A stretch of 64,000 nucleotides of DNA from Methanothermobacter sp. CaT2 (lineage in GTDB: Archaea > Methanobacteriota > Methanobacteria > Methanobacteriales > Methanothermobacteraceae). The stretch spans positions 1,623,501 through 1,687,500 of the forward strand of contig NZ_AP011952.1 in NCBI RefSeq assembly GCF_000828575.1. Reading direction: 5' to 3'. The translations under genes were made by a program, and so were the position numbers. The notes beneath the pieces are model-generated. The model searched no databases. It was not told the DNA's origin and saw nothing but the letters and a program-made list of their open reading frames with translations. This document shows, piece by piece, positions 34,295-43,824 of the stretch (its first letter is position 1; every line of letters begins with the position of its first letter).

Positions 34295-36151
34295 ATGGAA
34301 CTGGATGATATCCTTGACGCCGGAAGGGGCGATAGATTATTCTTACTTGGCAACGAGGCAGCGGTGAGGGCTGCGATAGAGTCGGGGGTTGGTGTAGCAA
34401 GCACCTACCCCGGGACACCGTCATCAGAGATAGGAAATGTCCTATCAAAGATTGCGAAGAGGGCAGGGATCTACTTTGAGTTTTCGATAAATGAGAAGGT
34501 GGCACTTGAAGTCGCAGCAGCAGCCGCTGCATCGGGGGTCCGTTCATTCACATTTATGAAGCATGTGGGGCTGAATGTTGCATCAGACTCATTCATGAGT
34601 GTCGCATACACCGGTGTGAGGGCAGGGATGGTTGTCCTATCAGCAGATGACCCCTCGATGTTCTCATCACAGAATGAACAGGATAACAGGCACTATGCAC
34701 GCCTCGCATGGGTTCCACTCCTCGAACCCTCAAATCCACAGGAGATCCTTGAATACATGAATCATGCCTTTGAACTCTCTGAGGAATACAGGATACCGGT
34801 ACTTTTAAGGACCACAACCAGGGTCTCACACATGAGGGGAGTTGTGGAGGCTGGCGAGAGAAGGGCTGAACCAGTGAAGGGGTTTTTCAGGAAGAATCCA
34901 GAGCAGTTTGTACCTGTACCTGCAACCGCAAGGGTGATGCGCAGGGAACTTGTTGAGAAGATGAAGAAACTTAAGAGGGTTGCAGACACCTCAGAACTGA
35001 ACAGGGTACTCAATGAGGACTCTGAATCTGATCTGGGAATAATTGCATCTGGAGGGGCTTTCAACTATGTATACGATGCACTCCAGACGCTTGGACTTGA
35101 TGTCCCGGTCCTGAAACTGGGATTCACCTACCCCTTCCCTGCGGGACTTGTAGCCGACTTTCTCTCTGGACTTGAAAGGGTGCTTGTTGTTGAGGAGGTG
35201 GACCCTGTAATGGAGAAGGAGGTCCTTGCAGTCGCAACATCAGAGGGCCTTGATGTTGGGGTCCATGGAAAACTGGACGGCACACTCCCTGAGATATATG
35301 AGTACAGTGAGGACATAGTTAGAAGGGCCATTTCAGGACTCACAGGAATCAAAAGCCATGAAAAGGGAATAGAAGCGCCTGGGTTACCTGAAAGACCCCC
35401 TGCACTCTGCCCCGGATGTCCCCACAGGGCCATGTACTATTCGGTGAGGAGGGCCGCCTCTGAACTCGGTATTGAGGGGGAGGATCTCATATTCCCCACC
35501 GATATCGGGTGCTACACCCTTGGGATAGAGCCCCCCTACTCTGCAGCAGATTACCTCCTCAGCATGGGGTCCAGTGTGGGCACCGCCTGCGGGTTTTCGG
35601 CTGCAACATCCCAGAGGATAGTTTCATTCATAGGGGATTCAACCTTTTTCCATGCAGGTATACCGCCACTCATAAATGCTGTCCACAACAGGCAGAGGTT
35701 TGTCCTGGTTATACTGGATAACAGGACAACTGCAATGACCGGCGGACAGCCACACCCGGGGCTCCCGGTTGATGGGATGGAGGAGGAGGCCCCTGCCATA
35801 CCCATAGAGGATATCGCCAGGGCCTGCGGTGTTGAATTTGTGGAGACCGTTAACCCCATGAACATAAGGAGATCCTCTGAGACCATCAGGAGGGCCCTTC
35901 AGCACGAATCTGTGGCGGTGGTTATATCCAGATACCCCTGCATGCTATCTGAGGGTGCTGTCCGCGGAAGGTCGGTGAGGGTTGATGAGGAGAAATGTGA
36001 CCTCTGTCTTGAATGCCTCAGTGAACTTGCCTGTCCAGCGATGGTTGAGGAGGATGGAAGGGTCTTCATAGATCCCCTCTACTGCAGGGGATGTACCATA
36101 TGCCTCCAGATATGTCCAGCAGGAGCCATAAAACCGGAGGGAAAAAGATGA
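34295..36151 (+). CDS. iorA: Indolepyruvate:ferredoxin oxidoreductase alpha subunit
   Basis: A 618-residue alpha subunit. N-terminal pyrimidine-binding domain ([34 protein letters not shown]), a thiamine-diphosphate domain near residues 390-540 ([42 protein letters not shown]), and two [4Fe-4S] motifs at the C-terminus ([13 protein letters not shown] and [12 protein letters not shown]). With IorB it interconverts aryl pyruvates and arylacetyl-CoA with ferredoxin. ATG 34295 with GAGGTGA is preferred over a longer frame to 34214. Its stop overlaps the iorB ATG. Confidence 0.95.
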   Translation: MELDDILDAGRGDRLFLLGNEAAVRAAIESGVGVASTYPGTPSSEIGNVLSKIAKRAGIYFEFSINEKVALEVAAAAAASGVRSFTFMKHVGLNVASDSFMSVAYTGVRAGMVVLSADDPSMFSSQNEQDNRHYARLAWVPLLEPSNPQEILEYMNHAFELSEEYRIPVLLRTTTRVSHMRGVVEAGERRAEPVKGFFRKNPEQFVPVPATARVMRRELVEKMKKLKRVADTSELNRVLNEDSESDLGIIASGGAFNYVYDALQTLGLDVPVLKLGFTYPFPAGLVADFLSGLERVLVVEEVDPVMEKEVLAVATSEGLDVGVHGKLDGTLPEIYEYSEDIVRRAISGLTGIKSHEKGIEAPGLPERPPALCPGCPHRAMYYSVRRAASELGIEGEDLIFPTDIGCYTLGIEPPYSAADYLLSMGSSVGTACGFSAATSQRIVSFIGDSTFFHAGIPPLINAVHNRQRFVLVILDNRTTAMTGGQPHPGLPVDGMEEEAPAIPIEDIARACGVEFVETVNPMNIRRSSETIRRALQHESVAVVISRYPCMLSEGAVRGRSVRVDEEKCDLCLECLSELACPAMVEEDGRVFIDPLYCRGCTICLQICPAGAIKPEGKR

Positions 36152-36738
36152 GCTACAACATTTATGTGTGTGGTGTTGGCGGCCAGGGGATAATAAAGAC
36201 ATCCGTTATAATCGGTGAGGCCGCCATGAATGAGGGAATGAATGTTGTCATGAGTGAGATCCATGGGATGGCCCAGAGGGGTGGTGCTGTCTCAACGGAG
36301 ATAAGGTTCGGTGATGTGAGGGGTTCCATCATACCGCAGGGTGAGGCTGACCTTGTAATAGCCTTCGAACCCCTTGAGGCCCTGAGGGCACTTCCCAAAA
36401 TGTCCAAAGACGCCTGTGTAATTGTGAATACATCAAAGATACCACCATTCAACCTGATAAAAAGTCCACACCCCTATCCTCCCCTGGAAGAGATAATTAA
36501 AACTCTCGAGGAGAATGCAGGAATGGTGAGGAGCTTCAATGGGGAGAAAATCGCTGTGGAGGCCGGTCACATACTATCACTCAACATGGTTATGCTGGGC
36601 GCCGCAGCGGCCACCAGCGGGTTTCCAGTGGGTAAAGAGACACTTATAGACTCCATGACGAATAACCTGCCCCCAAAGTTGATGGAAGTGAACCTGAGGG
36701 CATTCCATGAGGGGTTTGAAGCCGTTAATTGTGAGTGA
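36148..36738 (+). CDS. iorB: Indolepyruvate:ferredoxin oxidoreductase beta subunit
   Basis: A 196-residue gamma-type domain protein ([39 protein letters not shown]), the usual IorB. ATG 36148 overlaps the iorA stop (ATGA), with GGAGGG inside the iorA end. The pair works with the arylacetate-CoA ligase encoded just downstream on the other strand: free arylacetates activated by the ligase can be reductively carboxylated by IorAB to make aromatic amino acid precursors. Confidence 0.95.
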   Translation: MSYNIYVCGVGGQGIIKTSVIIGEAAMNEGMNVVMSEIHGMAQRGGAVSTEIRFGDVRGSIIPQGEADLVIAFEPLEALRALPKMSKDACVIVNTSKIPPFNLIKSPHPYPPLEEIIKTLEENAGMVRSFNGEKIAVEAGHILSLNMVMLGAAAATSGFPVGKETLIDSMTNNLPPKLMEVNLRAFHEGFEAVNCE

Positions 36739-36806
36739 CTTTAAAGGATAGATGGTGTGGATATCCTCGGATGTGTGGTCGTTGATGGTGACTGATGGTT
36801 AAGGGT

Positions 36807-37238
36807 TTAGAGGATGTAGATATCCTCAGATGAAAGTACGGGGATCCCCGCATCCTCAAGTGCCCTTATACCCTCATCAACATCCTCTGTCCTTATAACT
36901 ACAACTGCCTTTTCCCCCTTTTTCTCAACGAAGGCGTAGATGTATTCCACGTTTATATCCCTCTCTGTGAGCACACCCAGTATACCGTCAAGTCCTCCGG
37001 GTTCATCAGGTACCTCAACGGCTATAACATCGTTGACCCTTACCACGAAGTTCTTCTTCTCAAGGGCTTTCCTTGCAGCTTCGGGATCCGAAACTATCAT
37101 CCTCAGTATCCCAAATTCGGATGTGTCCGCAATGGAAAGGGCCCTTATGTTTACACCCTCCTCTGAAAGGGCGTGAATGGCATTTTTCAGCCTGCCCTTT
37201 CTGTTTTCAAGAAAGACTGATATCTGCTTCAGTTTCAT
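36807..37238 (-). CDS. Tandem ACT-domain protein
   Basis: A 143-residue protein made of two ACT domains (res. 1-70: [20 protein letters not shown], and 71-143: [20 protein letters not shown]). ACT domains bind amino acids, usually to regulate an enzyme. It lies 14 bp downstream of the arylacetate-CoA ligase gene on the same strand, a pairing common in methanogens and clostridia, so it may sense an aromatic amino acid and control the ligase. Convergent with iorB. Confidence 0.88.
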   Translation of the reverse strand: MKLKQISVFLENRKGRLKNAIHALSEEGVNIRALSIADTSEFGILRMIVSDPEAARKALEKKNFVVRVNDVIAVEVPDEPGGLDGILGVLTERDINVEYIYAFVEKKGEKAVVVIRTEDVDEGIRALEDAGIPVLSSEDIYIL

Positions 37239-37252
37239 TTAAGGCACCTCCA

Positions 37253-38554
37253 TTAGTCAAATTTCCTCTTATCTATTACCCTTATGGCTTTACCCTCACT
37301 TCTTGGAAGGCTTCCCGGTTCCACAAGTGTGACGTTAACACGCAGACCTATTTCACTGTGTATATGCTTCTCTATCATCCTTCTGGCCTCTTCCACATGT
37401 TTAACCTCATCGGAGAAGAGTTTGGGGGACGCTTCAACCTGGACCTCAAGCTCATCCAGAAACTCGGGCCTTGTGACCACTATCTGGTAGTGTGGTTCAA
37501 GACCCTTTATCTTGAGGAGGGCCCTTTCGATCTGTGATGGGAAGACAATGACACCCCTGATCTTGAGCATGTCGTCGCTTCTACCTGTTATCCTGTCCAT
37601 TCTCACAAGGGTACGGCCGCATCCGCATTCATCGTTCCTGAGGGCTGTTATGTCCTTTGTCCTGAACCTGAGGATTGGCATACCCTCCCTTGTGAGTGTT
37701 GTGAGTACCAGCTCCCCCTTCCTGCCATAGGGGAGTTTCTCTTCTGTTTTCGGGTCTATTATCTCCGGGTAGAAGTGGTCCTCAAAGATGTGGAGGCCGT
37801 TCTTCTCGGTACACTCCTGGGCGACGCCTGGGCCTATTATCTCTGTGAGGCCATAGATGTTGAGGGCGGTGAGGCCCAGCCTTTCCTCTATGGCATTTCT
37901 CATTTCTTCGGTCCACATCTCGGCACCGAATATGCCTGATTTGAGGTTCAGACTTTCAATGTCGACGCCCTCCTTTTCAAGGACCTCTGCAAGGTAGAGT
38001 GCATAGGAGGGTGTGCATGTTATTATTGTGGTCCCGAAGTCCTGCATTATCTCGATCTGCCTCTTGGTGTTACCCGCTGAGATTGGGATGACGGTCGCCC
38101 CGATCTTCTGCGCCCCGTAGTGGACACCAAGACCCCCTGTGAAAAGCCCGTAGCCATAGCAGTTCTGTATACGGTCCTTCTTTGTTGCCATCCCCATGGT
38201 CAGGGATCTCGCCATGACCTCAGACCATATTTCAAGGTCCCTCCTGGTGTAACCGGAAACAACTGGCTTACCGGTGGTCCCTGATGATGTGTGGACCTCC
38301 ACTATATCCTCATCTGGCACTGCAAACATCCCGAAGGGGTATGCGTCCCTGAGGTCATTCTTTGTGGTGAAGGGCAGCTTCTCTATATCATCCAGTGTTT
38401 CTATGTCCTCTGGAAACACCTCTAAATCGTTTAAACGTTTGTTGTAGTATGGCACGTTTTCATAGGCTCTTTTAACTGTCTCCTGCAGTCTCCTGAGCTG
38501 TAATTCCTGTTTTTCTTCCTGACTCATGCATTCTGCTTCAGGGTTCCATATCAT
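37253..38554 (-). CDS. Phenylacetate (arylacetate)-CoA ligase, PaaK family
   Basis: A 433-residue adenylate-forming ligase: P-loop-like [11 protein letters not shown] (res. ~89-99), [10 protein letters not shown] (motif A5), FRTKDI (A7), a zinc-like CGCGRT, and [21 protein letters not shown] (seen as [17 protein letters not shown]8). Members with this sequence were once called coenzyme F390 synthetases in this genus, but the neighbours iorAB and an ACT protein support arylacetate activation to the CoA thioester. AAAGGAGATC lies right before ATG 38554. Divergent from a sodium symporter. Confidence 0.88.
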   Translation of the reverse strand: MIWNPEAECMSQEEKQELQLRRLQETVKRAYENVPYYNKRLNDLEVFPEDIETLDDIEKLPFTTKNDLRDAYPFGMFAVPDEDIVEVHTSSGTTGKPVVSGYTRRDLEIWSEVMARSLTMGMATKKDRIQNCYGYGLFTGGLGVHYGAQKIGATVIPISAGNTKRQIEIMQDFGTTIITCTPSYALYLAEVLEKEGVDIESLNLKSGIFGAEMWTEEMRNAIEERLGLTALNIYGLTEIIGPGVAQECTEKNGLHIFEDHFYPEIIDPKTEEKLPYGRKGELVLTTLTREGMPILRFRTKDITALRNDECGCGRTLVRMDRITGRSDDMLKIRGVIVFPSQIERALLKIKGLEPHYQIVVTRPEFLDELEVQVEASPKLFSDEVKHVEEARRMIEKHIHSEIGLRVNVTLVEPGSLPRSEGKAIRVIDKRKFD

Positions 38555-38667
38555 TTTGATCTCCTTTGAATGTGATTCTCTCAGTTTTCTTTCTGTAAAG
38601 ACTTATATGTTAATTATCATTATCGTTAATTATAAATTGTAACTGATAAACGTAAGGAGGATGTTGA
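38555..38667. promoter_or_regulatory. Divergent control region with a 9-bp direct repeat
   Basis: Between the ligase and symporter genes. GTTAATTAT occurs at 38609-38617 and 38625-38633 (16-bp period), between a minus-strand TATA (ACATATAAG, ~38603-38611) for the ligase and a plus-strand TATA (ATTATAAAT, ~38629-38637) for the symporter. The spacing places the repeat on one DNA face next to both TATA boxes, as expected of a shared operator. Confidence 0.5.
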
Positions 38668-40248
38668 ATGGATTTTCTGGTACTGGGTATCGTTGTTCTC
38701 GTCTACTTCCTTCTTGTGGGCTACGTTGGTTATGTGGCCTGGAGGAGGACGGAGACCTCAGAGGACTACATGGTGGCCGGTAGGAAGACCCATCCTTACA
38801 TCATGGCCATGAGTTACGGCGCCACGTTTATAAGTACGGCGGCGATTGTGGGTTTTGGTGGTATGGCCGGTGTGTTTGGGATGGGTATACTCTGGCTGGT
38901 GTTTCTCAACATACTTGTGGGTATTTTCATTGCCTTTGTGTTCTTTGGTAAGCGCACAAGGAAGATGGGTCATAACATGTCTGCCCTCACCTTCCCGGAG
39001 TTCCTGGGGAGGAGGTTCAATAGCAGGTTCCTCCAGTCATTTGGGGGGGCCATAATATTCCTGGGAATGCCACTCTACGCATCAGTTGTCCTTATAGGGG
39101 CCGCAAGATTTATTGAAACTACCCTCGGGCTTAACTTCAACATAGCCCTCATCCTGATGGCTGTTATTGTTGCTGTTTATGTCGTGCTGGGTGGTATACG
39201 TGGTGTGATGTATACTGATGCCCTTCAGGGTACCATAATGTTCCTGGGTATGATTTTCCTGGTTGTGTCAACCTATTACATTCTTGGTGGTGTGGTGGAT
39301 GCTCATCAGGCCCTCACCAGCATTTCTCATCTGGTGCCTGCCAAGGCCAGGGCTCTGGGTGCAACTGGCTGGACCAGCATGCCTGTTTATGGCAGCCCCT
39401 ACTGGTGGACCCTCCTTTCAACCCTTATCCTTGGTGTGGGTGTGGGTGTCCTTGCCCAGCCACAGCTAATAGTGAGGTTCATGACGGTGAGGTCCAACAG
39501 GGAGCTCAACAGGGGTGTTCTGATAGGCGCACTCTTCATATTCGTGATGACCTGGAGCGCCTATGTGGTCGGGGCCCTTTCAAACGTTTACTTCTTCAAA
39601 AAGGCAGGTGTAATTGCCCTTCAGGCTGCTGGGGGAAATGCGGATAAGATAATACCTGTCTTTATCAATTCTGCCATGCCTGAGTGGTTCTCCTATATCT
39701 TCATGCTGACCCTGCTCTCTGCCGCAATGTCCACACTCAGCGCACAGTTCCATGTGCAGGGTACAGCCATAGGAAGGGATGTGTATGAGACCATAAGAAA
39801 CAGGAAGGGCGAAAGGTCAGTCCTCATAGCAAGGGGCGGTATTATCATTGCGGTTCTGATCGCGGTTGTTCTGGGCTACCTGCTGCCAGGGAGTATAATT
39901 GCCCAGGGGACGGCTCTCTTCTTTGGTATTTGTGCCGCTTCCTTCCTGTCGGTTTATGCTGCGGCTATTTTCTGGAGGAGGGCCACCCGTGAGGGCGCGA
40001 TTGCAGGTATGGTTTCAGGTGCCATCGTGAGCCTTTTATGGCTTCTTTTCGAGTATAAGAAGACTGCGGAGGCCCTGGGGGTTGCTAATGCCCTATTTGG
40101 GGGTCCTGTTGTTTCTTCGATGCCCTGGCCTGTTGTTGACCCGATACTGATTGGGGTGCCTGTCTCGGCGATCTTCATGGTTGTTGTGAGTCTTCTTACT
40201 GAGCCACCGTCCCGTGAGCATGTTGAGAGGTGTTTCGAGGGAGTCTGA
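38668..40248 (+). CDS. Sodium:solute symporter (SSS family)
   Basis: A 526-residue transporter with about thirteen membrane helices. SSS-family features: the start MDFLVLGIVVLVYFLLVGYV, SEDYMVAGRKTHPYIMAMSYGATFIST (seen as SEDYMVAGRK and GATFISTAA), GGIRGVMYTDALQG and AQPQLIVRFM. Pantothenate/proline/acetate-type members share these; the substrate is unknown. It is divergent from the arylacetate-CoA ligase and followed by a small membrane protein gene, so import of an aryl or other organic acid is an attractive guess. AAGGAGG precedes ATG 38668. Confidence 0.92.
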   Translation: MDFLVLGIVVLVYFLLVGYVGYVAWRRTETSEDYMVAGRKTHPYIMAMSYGATFISTAAIVGFGGMAGVFGMGILWLVFLNILVGIFIAFVFFGKRTRKMGHNMSALTFPEFLGRRFNSRFLQSFGGAIIFLGMPLYASVVLIGAARFIETTLGLNFNIALILMAVIVAVYVVLGGIRGVMYTDALQGTIMFLGMIFLVVSTYYILGGVVDAHQALTSISHLVPAKARALGATGWTSMPVYGSPYWWTLLSTLILGVGVGVLAQPQLIVRFMTVRSNRELNRGVLIGALFIFVMTWSAYVVGALSNVYFFKKAGVIALQAAGGNADKIIPVFINSAMPEWFSYIFMLTLLSAAMSTLSAQFHVQGTAIGRDVYETIRNRKGERSVLIARGGIIIAVLIAVVLGYLLPGSIIAQGTALFFGICAASFLSVYAAAIFWRRATREGAIAGMVSGAIVSLLWLLFEYKKTAEALGVANALFGGPVVSSMPWPVVDPILIGVPVSAIFMVVVSLLTEPPSREHVERCFEGV

Positions 40249-40263
40249 TGTGGAGGTTCTGTG

Positions 40264-40455
40264 ATGGTGCTTGGTATACCTGATCCCTGGGTCTGGAGTG
40301 CTTACCTCCTCTGCATCCTTGTGACGGTTTTCTGTGTCCTTTATGGTATTGTGAACTGGAACCGTGGCGGTGAGGATGAGGAGGAGCAGATAATGGAGGA
40401 ACTCCAGTGGGAGGAAGAAGAGAAGAAGATGGAAGAGGATGAACTGGGCCTCTAG
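40264..40455 (+). CDS. Small accessory membrane protein of the symporter
   Basis: A 63-residue protein with one membrane helix (res. ~8-28, WVWSAYLLCILVTVFCVLYG) after a short PDPW motif, then a very acidic cytosolic tail (GEDEEEQIMEELQWEEEEKK). Small proteins with this layout accompany SSS symporters in methanogens. It lies 15 bp after the symporter, with GGAGG seven bases before ATG 40264. The in-frame GTG 40261 is too close to the ribosome site. Confidence 0.78.
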   Translation: MVLGIPDPWVWSAYLLCILVTVFCVLYGIVNWNRGGEDEEEQIMEELQWEEEEKKMEEDELGL

Positions 40456-40479
40456 GCCCCATATTTTATTTATTCGGCC

Positions 40480-40670
40480 ATTATTTTGAAATCATTGTCA
40501 TGGTTTGCGCATTATCTCTTAAAGACAGCTTTTCTGTTAAAAATTCTGAAATCCTCGGGATATGTTCAGTAAATTCTCTTAAAAACTCCTTTTAATTCTT
40601 TTAAGAATTTCGAAATCATTCACAGAATATGAACAATATTTCTCAGAACAACTTTAATTCTGTTAATAAT
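40480..40670. repeat. Three imperfect ~60-bp tandem repeat units
   Basis: In the AT-rich spacer after the symporter pair, GAAATC cores occur at 40488, 40548 and 40612, and each is followed 27-29 bases later by TCTCTTAAAGAC, TCTCTTAAAAAC and TTCTCAGAACAAC. Units are about 60 and 64 bp apart. No gene is seen here. The units are too diverged and long to be a CRISPR array. Confidence 0.6.
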
Positions 40671-40714
40671 CAGTGATCAGGCCTATATGGCAAAATAAAA
40701 ATAAAAAAGTTTAA

Positions 40715-42610
40715 TTAGAAAAGACCGCTTTCTTCTAGTTTGCTCTCCATCCAGTGGGCCCTTTTATCCATTTTCTCCTTTACAAGTACCGTGATAAGGA
40801 AGGTCACCACTGGGAAGAGGGCAAGAAGTGCAATGTTCTTCCAGTAGATACTCCAGATCACACCAGCGACCACCTCCCTCAGAGCACCCACAGCGTAGGT
40901 GAGCGGGAGGTACGGGTGGATTGCCTGGAAAAATGGTGGCAGGAGTTCAACAGGGAATATGCCCCCTGTACCCGTGATCTGAAGCACCAGAATTATTATT
41001 GAGAGGGCCTTTCCTGCGTTCCCCAGGGCAGATGTGAGGGAATAGATTATGAGCATGGAACAGATGCTCACATAGAGGGCTGTCAGCAGAAACAGCAACG
41101 TCCCTGTTATCTGCACCTGGAGGAGCAGAGCGCCGGCTGCAACAACAAGGGCCTGACAGATGGCTATTATGAGGAAGAGCCCCATCCTTCCAAAGTACAC
41201 CTGTATGCTGCTGTATTCACCATACTTCACCCTCATGCTTATCATTGCAACTGCGATAATACCTCCTATCCAGAGGGATATTGGTATGTAGAAGGGTGCA
41301 AGCGCGGATCCGTAATTCTTCACAGGGTAGATGTGCTCCTTCTCCATCTTCACAGGGCTTCTGAAGTATTCCCTCACAGCGGAAGGATCAATGTCAGCCA
41401 GCCTCACAAGGCTGTCGAGGTCATCCTCACTGATCATGCCAAGCTTTCTGTGGGCATCCTGAATCGCTGACCGCATAACTGGCCACTTGGAGTTTGCAAT
41501 GCCCAGTTTTGATGACGCATCCCTCATGGCAGCATCTATCTGTGCCCTGTTATCCATGAGCCTGTTCAGTGCACTGTCCATTTTGTTTAGGGATTCTCTG
41601 AGCTTCACAAGGCGTTCTGTGGTCCCCTTTGTTTTGAGGTCTGTCTCTATACCCTCAAGTATGCCCAGAACTGAGCTGGCCTTCTGGATATTGGCGTCTA
41701 TCTGGTCCATCGCTGTTTTTAACTTAGGATCCCCGGTGGCGGAATATAAACTGGCAAGAACAGCCTTCAGGTATTTCATTGAGGTAATGGCCTCTGAGAG
41801 ATGGGACTCCATGGACTGGACTGTTGATAGGGCCTTAGCAGGGTCTTTTCCAATGTAACTCTCCAGTAGACTGTATTTCTCCTTCACAAAGTTTGCGTTT
41901 TCCTGAATTTCTGGCAAATCACTCTTCAGCCCTGACCAGATGTTCTGCCCCTTTTCAAGGTCTGAATTTGCTGTGCTGAGGGTTTCATCGATTTTACCAA
42001 GGTTTCCATTGAGTTCGCTGATGAATTTCTTTGTCCTGAGGATATCATCCCTGTTTGCCCTTGCCAGTTCACCGGCACTGCTTATCTTACCGAATATTAT
42101 CCCGTCAATGGTCTTAACGACTTCACTGTTTATCTTTGCCTGAAGTGCATCTGCCCCTGCGTTCGTTATTCGTGGAGCCACAGGGTTCAGCTTGTCATTC
42201 ACTATGTACTCAATGCTGGCCTGCCTGGGGGTGCCGTTCTTGATGGACAGGAGGTCTGAGCTGAAGTTTCCGGGTATTATGAGTACGGCGTAGTAGTCCC
42301 CCTCCCTGAGTCCATTCATGGCCTCTGAACGATCAACGAACTGCCAGTCGAAGTTTCTGTTATTTCTGAGTTCATCCACAAATTCCGCACCAACATTGAG
42401 CTTTTCACCCTCGAAATTCACTCCCCTGTCCTCATTGACCACCGCAACCTTGATGTTGGATGTCTTTGAGTATGGGTCGAGGGTTGCCTGTATGTTGAAA
42501 ACTGCGTACAGTGCCGGGATACAGATAATCACTGCAATGACGAATAGCACCACAGGACTGTTTTTAACGGTCTTGATGTCATTCCAGAATATTTCCAGGG
42601 CTTTTTTCAT
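40715..42610 (-). CDS. YhgE/Pip-domain membrane protein (ABC-2-type exporter-like)
   Basis: A 631-residue protein: one helix near the N-terminus (PVVLFVIAVIICIPALYAVF), a ~380-residue extracytoplasmic, helix-rich part (SNIKVAVVNEDRGVNFEGEK, later NLGKIDETLSTANSDLEKGQ), and about five C-terminal helices (IGGIIAVAMISMRVKYGEYS on). This is the YhgE/Pip ('phage infection protein') layout related to ABC-2 permeases; such proteins appear in secretion systems and envelope stress. ATG 42610 with GGAGG upstream is preferred over a frame to 42673. No ATPase gene is adjacent. Confidence 0.85.
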   Translation of the reverse strand: MKKALEIFWNDIKTVKNSPVVLFVIAVIICIPALYAVFNIQATLDPYSKTSNIKVAVVNEDRGVNFEGEKLNVGAEFVDELRNNRNFDWQFVDRSEAMNGLREGDYYAVLIIPGNFSSDLLSIKNGTPRQASIEYIVNDKLNPVAPRITNAGADALQAKINSEVVKTIDGIIFGKISSAGELARANRDDILRTKKFISELNGNLGKIDETLSTANSDLEKGQNIWSGLKSDLPEIQENANFVKEKYSLLESYIGKDPAKALSTVQSMESHLSEAITSMKYLKAVLASLYSATGDPKLKTAMDQIDANIQKASSVLGILEGIETDLKTKGTTERLVKLRESLNKMDSALNRLMDNRAQIDAAMRDASSKLGIANSKWPVMRSAIQDAHRKLGMISEDDLDSLVRLADIDPSAVREYFRSPVKMEKEHIYPVKNYGSALAPFYIPISLWIGGIIAVAMISMRVKYGEYSSIQVYFGRMGLFLIIAICQALVVAAGALLLQVQITGTLLFLLTALYVSICSMLIIYSLTSALGNAGKALSIIILVLQITGTGGIFPVELLPPFFQAIHPYLPLTYAVGALREVVAGVIWSIYWKNIALLALFPVVTFLITVLVKEKMDKRAHWMESKLEESGLF

Positions 42611-42758
42611 TGGTTTTATGCCTCCAGAGAATAAAGTATATTCATGTAAGAAAAAGAAGATAATGAATTTCATTATATAAAAAGGTTTTGGTTCAGCGCA
42701 TTTAAAATTTTAAATACCCATGAGAACAATAATAATACAGTGACTGAATGGTGGTACC

Positions 42759-42992
42759 ATGAGGATAGTTGAAGAAATAATCGGCAAAGAGGTTCTTGAC
42801 AGTTCCGCAACGGTGATAGGCAAGGTAAAGGACGTTGAGGTTGACATAGAATCCCAGACAATAGAGGCACTCGTTCTTGGAAAGGGTGGAATATCAGAGG
42901 GTCTTGGGCTATCAAAAGGCGAGACAATAGTTCCCTACGAGATGGTTAAAAAGATAGGGGACAAGATACTCCTAAGGGGCGGCGAGGAATAA
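42759..42992 (+). CDS. PRC-barrel domain protein
   Basis: A 77-residue single PRC-barrel (EEIIGKEVLDSSATVIGKVK, VPYEMVKKIGDKILLRG), the small beta-barrel found in RimM and in archaeal stand-alone proteins such as CdpB-type division factors. GGTGGTACC precedes ATG 42759; TATA-like TTTTAAATACC at ~42709-42719. Archaeal PRC-barrel proteins of this size have been linked to SepF/FtsZ-dependent cell division, so it may connect to sepF elsewhere in the window, but this is inference. Confidence 0.85.
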   Translation: MRIVEEIIGKEVLDSSATVIGKVKDVEVDIESQTIEALVLGKGGISEGLGLSKGETIVPYEMVKKIGDKILLRGGEE

Positions 42993-43006
42993 CAGGGTGA
43001 AGGTCC

Positions 43007-43168
43007 TTGCAGCTTAAGGGGATCTGCGGCCTCTGTGGCAGGGCGGACTTTCTCCACACCTGCAGGCTATGCGGATCAATGGTATGTTCAGGTTGTTACA
43101 GCGCCGAACTGGGGGTCTGTAAATTATGCAGGTCAAAGATCAGGAGAAACTCAGAGAGACACTCATAA
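43007..43168 (+). CDS. Small cysteine-rich (zinc-binding) protein overlapping pyrE
   Basis: A 53-residue frame from TTG 43007 with GGGTGAAGG six bases upstream. It has four Cys-x2-Cys pairs: CGLC (res. 7-10), CRLC (19-22), CSGC (27-30) and CKLC (38-41), enough for two zinc sites in a cross-brace or B-box/FYVE-like arrangement, then a basic tail ([12 protein letters not shown]). The start is 14 bp after the PRC-barrel gene and the end overlaps pyrE by 43 bases in another frame. The regular cysteine spacing makes chance unlikely. Function unknown; RNA or protein binding is a guess. Confidence 0.7.
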   Translation: MQLKGICGLCGRADFLHTCRLCGSMVCSGCYSAELGVCKLCRSKIRRNSERHS

Positions 43169-43671
43169 AACTTCTTTCAGAGAGAAATGTCATTCAGAGG
43201 GGTAAGTTTGTCCTCTCATCAGGCAGAGAAAGTGATTATTACGTTGATATCAAGCGAGCTATAACCGACCCTGAGGTCCTTGATGTGATAGCGAGGCTCA
43301 TAAAGGGTGAGGTGGAGGGTGCAGACAAGATTGCGGGCCCTGCCCTGGGCGCGGTCCCCATTGCAACTGCAGTGTCCCTTTACTCCAGAAAGCCCCTCCT
43401 CATGATAAGAAAGGAAAAGAAGGGTTATGGAACATCAAAACTCATTGAGGGTGAACTGAACACCGGTGAAAGGGTCGCTGTTGTGGAGGACGTCACAACA
43501 ACCGGAGGATCACTTCTACGGGCCGTGAGGGCGATCCAGGAAAATGGAGGGGTGGTTGAGAAAACATTTGTTGTGGTTGACCGTGAGGAGGGGGCGGTTG
43601 ATGAATTCAAAAAGAGGGGTATTGAACTCATACCCCTGATATCAGTCTCTGATTTCAGGGATGATCAGTGA
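43126..43671 (+). CDS. pyrE: Orotate phosphoribosyltransferase
   Basis: A 181-residue type I PRTase: [15 protein letters not shown] near the N-terminus binds orotate, and [19 protein letters not shown] (res. ~105-123) is the PRPP loop. Catalytic Lys/Asp region [11 protein letters not shown] is present. It converts orotate + PRPP to OMP in pyrimidine synthesis. ATG 43126 lies inside the end of the small zinc-protein gene, so translation is probably coupled. Confidence 0.95.
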   Translation: MQVKDQEKLRETLIKLLSERNVIQRGKFVLSSGRESDYYVDIKRAITDPEVLDVIARLIKGEVEGADKIAGPALGAVPIATAVSLYSRKPLLMIRKEKKGYGTSKLIEGELNTGERVAVVEDVTTTGGSLLRAVRAIQENGGVVEKTFVVVDREEGAVDEFKKRGIELIPLISVSDFRDDQ

Positions 43672-43824
43672 TTAATTAGTCTTATTTTTTGAGTTCCTGA
43701 TGGAGGATCACCATATCCTATTTTTGAGAAAACGTGGTTCATTAATTTCCAGAATTATAAGAAATATAGTATTAAGGGACATTCACAGTGATGCAATTCC
43801 TTGAACATCTTTAAAAAGGCATAT

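Noticed and set aside
37253..38554. Coenzyme F390 synthetase as the function of the adenylate-forming ligase
   Set aside because: Historical name for this family in the genus; neighbours iorAB and the ACT protein fit arylacetate-CoA ligase better, though F390 synthesis cannot be excluded.
40480..40670. CRISPR array
   Set aside because: Only three diverged units without a constant repeat and without cas genes nearby.
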